This document shows positions 31,359-37,960 of a stretch of 37,960 nt of DNA, piece after piece. Numbering within the stretch: the first letter of the stretch is position 1; every line of letters starts with the position of its first letter. The notes below the pieces were generated by a model. It saw only the letters and a program-made list of their open reading frames with translations, did no database searches and had not been told where the DNA came from. Origin of the DNA: Bacteroidales bacterium UBA5548 (GTDB lineage: Bacteria > Bacteroidota > Bacteroidia > Bacteroidales > UBA932); NCBI GenBank assembly GCA_002425935.1, contig DINE01000017.1, forward strand, positions 16,963 through 54,922, given 5' to 3'. The position numbers were made by a program, and so were the translations under genes.

Positions 31359-32753
31359 TTAGTTATCGTTCATCTCACATTCAACATCATCAGCGGTTAC
31401 AGGCAATCTCTTTGCTCCAAGTAAACGACATCCCTTATCTGTAACAAGAACATCATCTTCAAGCCTGATTCCTCCAAAATTGTAATAATCTTTTAGTATT
31501 TCAAAATTGATAAAGCTGCTGTTAATGTTTTCGCTCTTCCATTTTTCAATCAGGGCAGGAATAAAATAACATCCTGGTTCTACTGTAATTACATGACCCG
31601 GCTTAAGCTCCTTGCCCATTCTTAAAGAGCGCAGACCAAACTGTGTTGCTCTTATGTGAACATCGTCATACCCAACAAAATTTTCTCCAAGATCCTCCAT
31701 ATCGTGAACATCAAGACCCATCTGGTGTCCAAGACCGTGAGGCATAAACAGGGCATGGGCACCCGCTGCAACAGCCTCCTCTGCATTCCCTTTCATAAGC
31801 CCCAGATTAATAAGCCCCTGAGCCAGAATCTTCCCGGCAGCAAGGTGAACCTCCCTGTAAGTGATTCCCGGTCTTATCATATCAATTGCCATATTGTTTG
31901 CAGTTGAGACAATTGTGTAGATATCTCTTTGTTTGCCGGTAAATTTACCGCCTGAAGGAAGAGTTCTTGTAAAATCTGATGCATAGTGCATATTTGTCTC
32001 TGCCCCTGCGTCTATAACCAGAAGCCTTCCATCTGTAAGCACCTGGTGATGTGAGTGGTTATGCAGAGTTTCCCCGTTCTGTGAAAGAATTATAGGGAAT
32101 GATGGCATTGTGCCGTTGGATATTGATATCCCCTCCATAATTCCAACAAGCTCCTGCTCTATTATGCCAGTTTTCACCATCTTCATGGCTGTGTAGTGCA
32201 TAGCATACCCAATGTCGGCAGCTTTATCCATCTCTGCAATCTCAACAGCCTCTTTTATCTCCCGCAATGCAACGACCCCTTTGATAAACTGTTCAGAAGC
32301 ATTTTGTTTTAGCTCCCCGAACGGAATACCGAGCATACGGTTGAGCAATATTTTTGTATTGTCCCTGTACGGAGGAAGATAGTGAACTTTCCTTCCTAAG
32401 GTAACAGCCTTGGCAATATAATCTTCCAGGTTTGAATAGGGCATAACCTTTTTCACCCCTACTCGTGCTGCCTTGTCAGCCATAGCAGGCTGAGGACCCA
32501 TCCATATAATATCGTCAATGCTAACATCATTGCCGAAAATTATCTCCTCGCCGCTTTCAGCGTCAATAATTGCTGCCAGATCCGGTTCGTCCAGACCGAA
32601 AAAGTATAGAAATGTTGAGTCTTGCCTGAATCTGTATGTGTTAGAGGGGTAGTTCATCCCAACTTCGGAGTTTCCCGTAAATAGTAATAGTCCCGACCTT
32701 ATCCCGGATAAAAGTCTCTTTCTCCTGTTTGCATATACCTCTGTTGTAAACAT
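31359..32753 (-). CDS. pepP: Xaa-Pro aminopeptidase (M24 family)
   Basis: A 464-residue enzyme with an N-terminal AMP_N-type domain (1-150) and a C-terminal pita-bread M24B domain. The two-metal ligands are visible: Asp248 (LLVIDAGAE), Asp260 (ASDFTRTLP), His343 (PHGLGHQMGLDVHD), Glu392 (ITVEPGCYF) and Glu432 (GGIRLEDDV). It removes an N-terminal residue before proline. There is no signal peptide, so it is cytoplasmic. It is the first gene of a pair with the serine hydrolase. A TATCTTTG box lies 26 bases upstream. Confidence 0.9.
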   Translation of the reverse strand: MFTTEVYANRRKRLLSGIRSGLLLFTGNSEVGMNYPSNTYRFRQDSTFLYFFGLDEPDLAAIIDAESGEEIIFGNDVSIDDIIWMGPQPAMADKAARVGVKKVMPYSNLEDYIAKAVTLGRKVHYLPPYRDNTKILLNRMLGIPFGELKQNASEQFIKGVVALREIKEAVEIAEMDKAADIGYAMHYTAMKMVKTGIIEQELVGIMEGISISNGTMPSFPIILSQNGETLHNHSHHQVLTDGRLLVIDAGAETNMHYASDFTRTLPSGGKFTGKQRDIYTIVSTANNMAIDMIRPGITYREVHLAAGKILAQGLINLGLMKGNAEEAVAAGAHALFMPHGLGHQMGLDVHDMEDLGENFVGYDDVHIRATQFGLRSLRMGKELKPGHVITVEPGCYFIPALIEKWKSENINSSFINFEILKDYYNFGGIRLEDDVLVTDKGCRLLGAKRLPVTADDVECEMNDN

Positions 32754-32779
32754 ATCCTTTATTTTATTAATGATTTTAA

Positions 32780-32787
32780 CAAAGATA
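32780..32787 (-). promoter_or_regulatory. Candidate -7 box of the pepP gene
   Basis: TATCTTTG on the minus strand matches TAnnTTTG and is 26 bases before the ATG at 32753. The -33 region has only a T run. Confidence 0.4.
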
Positions 32788-32805
32788 CAATTTTCTTGAA
32801 TTATA

Positions 32806-32838
32806 ATGTAAAAAGGGCCACCCTCACGGGCAGCCCTT
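32806..32838 (-). terminator. Rho-independent terminator after the SusD gene
   Basis: On the minus strand an 11-bp stem (AAGGGCTGCCC / GGGTGGCCCTT, two G-U pairs in RNA) with a GTGA loop is followed by five T residues. It starts 23 bases after the susD-like stop, so it ends the SusC/SusD transcript. Confidence 0.85.
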
Positions 32839-32861
32839 ACAAACCAATTATAGTACCAAAT

Positions 32862-34670
32862 TTATTGCATATCCCACCATACAGGTACACTCCAGATATC
32901 AACATCAAATGCCTTAGGATTTGATGCTTCAAGTTGTGCTCTGTTGTAGTTCATCTCGTGAGTTATACTCATCATTCTTCTGAACCAGTAGTTAGGATCG
33001 TTCTTTGTAGCTCCTGTCATCTTAGTAGCTGCTGTAGCACCAAACTCGAACGGTCTGTCAAAGTCAGGATAAACAACTCCAAAGTTTCCGATATTGCCTG
33101 CAGAGTAGTTAAATCTTCTCATATCGTTCCAGTTCTGTTGTGTCAGAGACATTGCGATATATTTCTGCTGCATAATCTTAGCCATAGTTAACTGAGAAGT
33201 TGTCTGAGCAACCGCCGCACTTGCAAGGAAGTTGTCAATTGAAGCTGTGCTCATAGGTGTTTTGGTTGGGTTTTCGCCTGTTCCGTACTGAGTCAGCTTA
33301 GCATTCATAAGCTCCATATGTGCTCTTATACCTGCTTTATAAGCGATAAGTGCATTTGGAAGATCTCCCTGACGGAACAGAACCTCTGCCTTAATGAACA
33401 TCATCTCGTGATATGTCATAACATATGTAGGAGACTCAGGTCTTGTAAGGAAAGAGCCTGTACTAAGGATAGTACCGTCAGTGGCTTTCCAGAGACTTTC
33501 AGATGAAGTTGCTCCTGTCATTGCGCAAAGAGCTCTGACACCTACGTAAATTGTATCGCCGTGGCGGGCAGGGTTTGTAGTATTGATAAAATACTTTTTG
33601 GTTGTAGTGTTGAATGACATCAGAAGAGGTCCGCCGCTAAGACGGATATTGCTCTTGTGAACATCAACACCTTTGGTTCTTACAAAGCCCTTTTCGAATT
33701 TATTTTCAGTAGCATTCCATACAAAATGGCTCTGACGGTAAGGAAGCATCTTAGCAGCTCTTGGGTCTTCTACTCCGCTTCCGCCTGTGAATGTGTTCTC
33801 AAGAAGGTCTGTATAGAACTTCGTGAAACGGTTACCGTCACTCCATGCAGTTACGTTAAACAGATAAGAGGTTCTCAAAGGGTCACCGATAAGAACATCA
33901 CCTGTCATATCAGTAAGATCATTCACGTGGTGAATAACTGTACTCTCAGCATTATTTTGCGGACCTTTAGAAATTGCATCAAGAATTGCAGTTGGGTTGT
34001 AGATTGATTTCTTAGACAGGTTGTTCAACCAACGGGCTTTCAGACCCCAAATCATCTTAATCCATTTCTGTGCATCTCCATTATTCCAGCTGTCGCCTCT
34101 TGAAAGAGGAGTAGCAGTTGATGGCTGAGATCTCTGGAAATATTTAAGTGCCTCATCAAGGTCAGCCATACATCCTTCAAAGATTGTTTGTCCATCATCG
34201 AATTTTGGAGTGAGACTTGAGCCGAGAGCCTCAGTATAAGGCATTTCACCATACCAGTCAAGCATAAGCATAAAGCCCATAGCTTTAAGAGTATAGGCAG
34301 CACCGATATAGTGCCAAGCCTCCTCTTTTTCGGCAGCAGCAATAAGGTCCTTAAGGTTACAAGCTGCACCTACAAACCACTGTTGGTAAGGAGTAGTTGA
34401 TGACGACTGTGCAGGATTCCATGCAGCCAGTAATCCATTAGCGTTTGTTGTAGAGTTTGCAGTTAGTGCTCCTGTTATAAAGCCTGCGCGAACACTTGCA
34501 GAGCCATAGGCATACTGATAGTGGTGCTGAATCCAAGGCAGTCTGGCATCCACAGAGGCAACCAGGTTGGTTGGCGCATTAGGGTTGACATTTATGTCAA
34601 GCCACTTGTTGCAAGAACTTAAGCTTAATGCCAACAACGAAATTAAACCAAGTTTAAATATATTTTTCAT
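32862..34670 (-). CDS. SusD/RagB-family nutrient-binding lipoprotein
   Basis: A surface lipoprotein of about 602 residues that caps the SusC-type channel encoded just upstream. The signal peptide ends at the Cys in LSLSSCNKWLD; the next residues (DINVNPNAPTN) mark the SusD-like_2 subgroup. Helical repeat regions and the C-terminal SusD segment (QQNWNDMRRFNYS, YPDFDRPFEFG) are present. I start at 34670, where the signal peptide begins cleanly; an in-frame ATG at 34682 adds four residues. It lies 16-28 bases after the SusC-type gene, and a terminator follows. Confidence 0.92.
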   Translation of the reverse strand: MKNIFKLGLISLLALSLSSCNKWLDINVNPNAPTNLVASVDARLPWIQHHYQYAYGSASVRAGFITGALTANSTTNANGLLAAWNPAQSSSTTPYQQWFVGAACNLKDLIAAAEKEEAWHYIGAAYTLKAMGFMLMLDWYGEMPYTEALGSSLTPKFDDGQTIFEGCMADLDEALKYFQRSQPSTATPLSRGDSWNNGDAQKWIKMIWGLKARWLNNLSKKSIYNPTAILDAISKGPQNNAESTVIHHVNDLTDMTGDVLIGDPLRTSYLFNVTAWSDGNRFTKFYTDLLENTFTGGSGVEDPRAAKMLPYRQSHFVWNATENKFEKGFVRTKGVDVHKSNIRLSGGPLLMSFNTTTKKYFINTTNPARHGDTIYVGVRALCAMTGATSSESLWKATDGTILSTGSFLTRPESPTYVMTYHEMMFIKAEVLFRQGDLPNALIAYKAGIRAHMELMNAKLTQYGTGENPTKTPMSTASIDNFLASAAVAQTTSQLTMAKIMQQKYIAMSLTQQNWNDMRRFNYSAGNIGNFGVVYPDFDRPFEFGATAATKMTGATKNDPNYWFRRMMSITHEMNYNRAQLEASNPKAFDVDIWSVPVWWDMQ

Positions 34671-34698
34671 AATCATATCCATTTATAATATTTAACCC

Positions 34699-37600
34699 TT
34701 AGAATGTTAAGTTTAGACCAAGAGATACTCCGGCTGTTGCTGGAACACCGGCATAGTCAATACCTGCAGAGCTTGAACCGATAACACCGGATCCGGCAAC
34801 GCTTGTTTCAGGGTCCATACCTTTGTAGTTAGTAAGAAGCCAAAGGTTAGTTCCTTGCAGAGTTACAGAGAGACCTTTAATCAGGTTCTGTTTTTTGAGA
34901 AGTTCCTGTGGAAGGTTGTATGAAAGATATACCGAGCGGAGACGCAACCAGTTTGTTTTAGTAATATAGTTTGCAGTCTCAAGTGGAAAATGAGTTGCCC
35001 AGTATCTTCTGATGATATCTGCTCCATACTGCTGAACACCACTAACGGTATAGCTTTGATTTGCCTGATAAGTAACAGTTTTTGCTTCAAGAGCCTGAGT
35101 CGCAGGGTTAAGAGAGACACCATTAAGCGTTAGAGACTCTCTGTCCATAGATCTCTTACTCATACCAAGCATTGTCATGTAGTAGTCGGTACCGTTAAAG
35201 ATATCGCCACCCACTCTTACATCCAGTAGGAAAGAGAAGTTGAAGTTCTTGTATGTAAAGCTGTTGTTGATACCGCCTGTGAATGAAGGCTCTCTGTCAC
35301 CAACAAATTTAGTAGTGAGGTTATCACTTAATGGCATACCTGTATTCCAGTCAAGGATTACATTACCGGCATCATCTCTTCTCCAGGTCGAACCTGAAAT
35401 ACCAAAGAATTTACCATTATTGAATGATGCAGCTTTTGCATTACCATACTGTACATCTGTTACATAAAGAACATCCTGTCCTGTAAGGAGGTCAGAAACC
35501 GAACCCCTGTTACCAGCAAGGTTCACAGTAACATCCCAGGTGAAGTCTTTTGTTTGCACAGGAATAGCGTTGATTGACAACTCCATACCTTTATTCATAA
35601 CTCTACCTACGTTTACTGACAAAAGAATGTAACCTGTTGACTGGCCAAGACGTGGAGTTGTAATCTGGTTCTTACTCTCTGTCTGATAGTATGTCCAGTC
35701 AAATCCAATTCTGCCGTTAAGGAATCTCGCTTCAACACCAGCCTCAATTGATTCTGTAATTTCCGGCATCAGGTAAGGATTACCACGAGTCCAGCTGTTA
35801 CCAACACCTGTTCCGGCGAGGAACATTCTTGGAGCCCAAAGAGTTGTACTAGTTGCATAAGGATCTGTGTCTTTACCTACACGTGCCCACGAACCTCTAA
35901 CTTTACCGAAAGAGAGTATATTGTTTTTAGGAAGAAGTTCCGAGAAAACAAGGCTACCTCCTACAGATGGATAAAAATAAGATCTGTTATCAACCGGAAG
36001 AGTTGATGTCCAGTCATTTCTGCCAGTAACTGTCAGATATGCGATGCTCTTGTAAGCTGCTCTGAATTCACCGAAAACACCCATAAGTCTCTTTTCAGAA
36101 AGTGTGCTCTGGAAGAACTTATCGGCGTTGTTAATATTGCCAAAGCTGTAGAAACCCGGAGTTATAAAGTTATAACCGTGCATACCGTCATTTTTAACAG
36201 ATGTCTCTTCAACTGACTGACCAAGAAGAAGATTCAGGTCAAAATCAGCAACCTTTTTATTAAAGGTTAACATTAGATTTGAAGAGAGATACTGATAATC
36301 AACCGTAGCATTGCTAAGACGACCTTTCTGATATGTCTCTCTAACAGCTCCGTTAGGTGCAATAAATGTGTAGTCAAATTTGTTGTATGTGTCAATACCT
36401 GCTCTGTAAGCAATGTCAAACCAATCTGTTACTTTAAGGTTGGCATTGATCGAACCGGTAAGACGCTTGGTAATGTCGTACATTTCGTTTTTGTTTACAA
36501 TCCAGTATGGATTCTCAACATCATCAGCAAGTGGCTGAAGTCCTTCGAACATACGGTATTTTGTTCCGTCTGCGTTCAGATATTTCTTCATATCGTCACT
36601 TCTTGACCAACCGTAAACAGCTGTCATAGCACCATTACCACCACCATTGTACAGACCTGCAGTTGTAAGGGTTTTATCCGTTCTTGCCTGTGAATATGCA
36701 ACATTGGCACCAACAGTAAACTTGCCAAACTTCTGATCACCGTTGAAACGGAATGTCGATTTATTAAAACCTGTTTCAGGGATTATACCCTCCTGATCGT
36801 AATTCGAAGCCGATAGGAAGAATGATCCATTTTTCGAGCCACCTGAAATGTTTACACTGTTATCATATACAACTCCGTTTTTGAAGAACTCTTCTATGTT
36901 GTTGTACATTTTATCACCTGCACCAAATTTATCACCCCAAGACTGAGTTGTAAAATCAGAGAATATACCGGCCTGATTATACATACCTCTTTTGTACATA
37001 TCCTGCTGTTCAGGTAATCTGTTAATCCAGCTAGTTGAGAATTTTGAGCTGAAGTTAATTTTCATTGATCCCTCCTGGCCTTTTTTGGTTGTTATTACAA
37101 CAACACCGGTTGCAGCTCTTGAACCGTAAAGTGCAGTAGCAGCCGGGCCTTTTAGAACTGACATATTCTCAATATCCTCTGGGTTGATGTCCATGATACG
37201 GTTACTGTTTACAGAGTTACCTCTTGTAGCTCCGTCGAAACCGCTGTTTCCTCCGATAGGAGTTGAGTTGTCGTAGATAATACCGTCAACAACAAATAGT
37301 GGCTGGTTATCTCTTTCAAGAGATGTACCACCACGGATGATAATCTGAGCACCCGCTCCGGCAGCACCACTTGACTGAGTAACGTTCACACCTGCGATTT
37401 TACCCGAAAGTGAGTTAAGTACGTTAGATGTCTTATTTTTTAGAATTTCGTCGCTTTTGATATCCTGAACGGCATACCCGAGAGCCTTTCTCTCCTTTTT
37501 GATACCAAGTGCCGTTACAACGACGTCTTCAAGCAACATGGCATCCTCTTCCATTACTACATCTATAACTGCTCTGTTGTTTACAGGAATTCTCTGAGTT

Positions 37601-37860
37601 TTCATGCCGATAGCAGAAAAAACAAGAACAGCATTTCCCGGAGCGCTGATAACATAGGTTCCGTCAAGCTCAGTTGCCACACCTGTTCTGGTACCGTCAA
37701 CCATAACCGTAACTCCTATTGCAGGAAGATTGGTCTTGTCGGTGACTTTTCCGGAAACCCTGATGTTCTGAGCCAAAAGAGTTCCGGATAACAGAACCAT
37801 GGCCAATACCGAAAGTGTAAAGCGCATACACCTTTCGGCTAGTTTGTGTGAAACATACAT
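34699..37860 (-). CDS. SusC/RagA-family TonB-linked outer membrane channel
   Basis: A 1053-residue protein. The signal peptide ends in ..GTLLAQ; an alternative start at 37827 (MRFTLSVLAMVLL) would be tighter. Next are a carboxypeptidase-like regulatory domain (about 33-105: RVSGKVTDKTNLPAIGVTV), a TonB-box-like stretch (LEDVVVTALGIKKERKALGYA), a plug (about 125-260: SSGAAGAGAQIIIRGG, GPAATALYGSRAATGVVVITTKKG) and a barrel ending in GVSLGLNLTF. It imports an oligomer together with the SusD-like protein. There are no glycoside hydrolases or sulfatases beside it; the neighbours are peptidase-like, so a peptide substrate is possible. Confidence 0.93.
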   Translation of the reverse strand: MYVSHKLAERCMRFTLSVLAMVLLSGTLLAQNIRVSGKVTDKTNLPAIGVTVMVDGTRTGVATELDGTYVISAPGNAVLVFSAIGMKTQRIPVNNRAVIDVVMEEDAMLLEDVVVTALGIKKERKALGYAVQDIKSDEILKNKTSNVLNSLSGKIAGVNVTQSSGAAGAGAQIIIRGGTSLERDNQPLFVVDGIIYDNSTPIGGNSGFDGATRGNSVNSNRIMDINPEDIENMSVLKGPAATALYGSRAATGVVVITTKKGQEGSMKINFSSKFSTSWINRLPEQQDMYKRGMYNQAGIFSDFTTQSWGDKFGAGDKMYNNIEEFFKNGVVYDNSVNISGGSKNGSFFLSASNYDQEGIIPETGFNKSTFRFNGDQKFGKFTVGANVAYSQARTDKTLTTAGLYNGGGNGAMTAVYGWSRSDDMKKYLNADGTKYRMFEGLQPLADDVENPYWIVNKNEMYDITKRLTGSINANLKVTDWFDIAYRAGIDTYNKFDYTFIAPNGAVRETYQKGRLSNATVDYQYLSSNLMLTFNKKVADFDLNLLLGQSVEETSVKNDGMHGYNFITPGFYSFGNINNADKFFQSTLSEKRLMGVFGEFRAAYKSIAYLTVTGRNDWTSTLPVDNRSYFYPSVGGSLVFSELLPKNNILSFGKVRGSWARVGKDTDPYATSTTLWAPRMFLAGTGVGNSWTRGNPYLMPEITESIEAGVEARFLNGRIGFDWTYYQTESKNQITTPRLGQSTGYILLSVNVGRVMNKGMELSINAIPVQTKDFTWDVTVNLAGNRGSVSDLLTGQDVLYVTDVQYGNAKAASFNNGKFFGISGSTWRRDDAGNVILDWNTGMPLSDNLTTKFVGDREPSFTGGINNSFTYKNFNFSFLLDVRVGGDIFNGTDYYMTMLGMSKRSMDRESLTLNGVSLNPATQALEAKTVTYQANQSYTVSGVQQYGADIIRRYWATHFPLETANYITKTNWLRLRSVYLSYNLPQELLKKQNLIKGLSVTLQGTNLWLLTNYKGMDPETSVAGSGVIGSSSAGIDYAGVPATAGVSLGLNLTF

Positions 37861-37960
37861 AAATTAAAATTTTAGGTTAACGATTGATTTAATAAAAATT
37901 GGTTTGATTAATTATAATTTATAATTTATTTTTAAATTAATGTAACAATTTTTTGGGTTT

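Noticed and set aside
1..37960. CRISPR arrays, tRNA or rRNA genes, intact transposases or phage genes
   Set aside because: None could be recognised on either strand; the only tandem repeats are the 15-bp, 25-bp and 270-bp ones listed.

Overview
The window looks like a chromosomal segment of a Bacteroidetes bacterium, probably order Bacteroidales. The evidence is a SusC/SusD pair, an Oar-like TonB-dependent receptor, ECF sigma/FecR signalling with an STN-domain protein, Bacteroidetes-type surface lipoprotein signals, promoter-like TAnnTTTG boxes close upstream of several starts, and a general lack of Shine-Dalgarno sequences. There are no rRNA or tRNA genes, no CRISPR array, and no intact insertion sequence or phage that I can recognise.

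Layout. 1-1411 (+): the nearly complete end of an M16-family peptidase-like protein that lacks the zinc motif. 1423-11052 (-): one tightly packed eight-gene operon, transcribed right to left. Its order is an orphan THI5/SsuA-like periplasmic binding protein, a membrane sensor PP2C (SpoIIE/RsbU-type) phosphatase, an RsbW-like kinase, a STAS anti-anti-sigma-like protein, an amino-acid-type ABC permease, an ABC ATPase fused to a degenerate RsbW-like domain, a binding lipoprotein whose two lobes are in swapped (circularly permuted) order, and an Oar-like outer membrane receptor. 11200-15684: AcpH-like phosphodiesterase, a 600-base non-coding block with 25-bp and 270-bp tandem repeats, a small ExbB-like membrane protein, a membrane-anchored LytTR regulator, a GNAT acetyltransferase and a secreted HEXXH metallopeptidase. 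15704-16995 (-): ECF sigma factor with a probable membrane anti-sigma protein and a small membrane protein. 17152-20750 (+): MerR/GyrI-like regulator, NamZ-type exo-muramidase, a strong hairpin, a DsrE gene remnant and a GH18 glycosidase. 20769-23570 (-): arsenic operon arsR-arsC-arsM-acr3 with a perfect operator palindrome. 23718-29985 (+): Smr protein, SDR oxidoreductase, two paralogous surface proteins flanking an ECF sigma/FecR pair, and a CoA-type Nudix hydrolase. 29937-37860 (-): Xaa-Pro aminopeptidase plus serine hydrolase lipoprotein, then a SusD/SusC pair ending near the right edge.

The most unusual part is the 1423-11052 operon. It combines every piece of a partner-switching relay (phosphatase, kinase, STAS protein) with a complete ABC importer and has no sigma factor. 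The importer's own ATPase carries a second, apparently ATP-binding-deficient RsbW-like domain. The simplest reading, an inference, is that the STAS protein reports a periplasmic signal to the transporter itself, docking on the fused domain, rather than or as well as controlling transcription. Other points of interest are the permuted binding protein, 15-bp minisatellites at both ends of the THI5-like gene, the structured 270-bp repeats, and an STN domain carried by a protein too short to be a TonB receptor.
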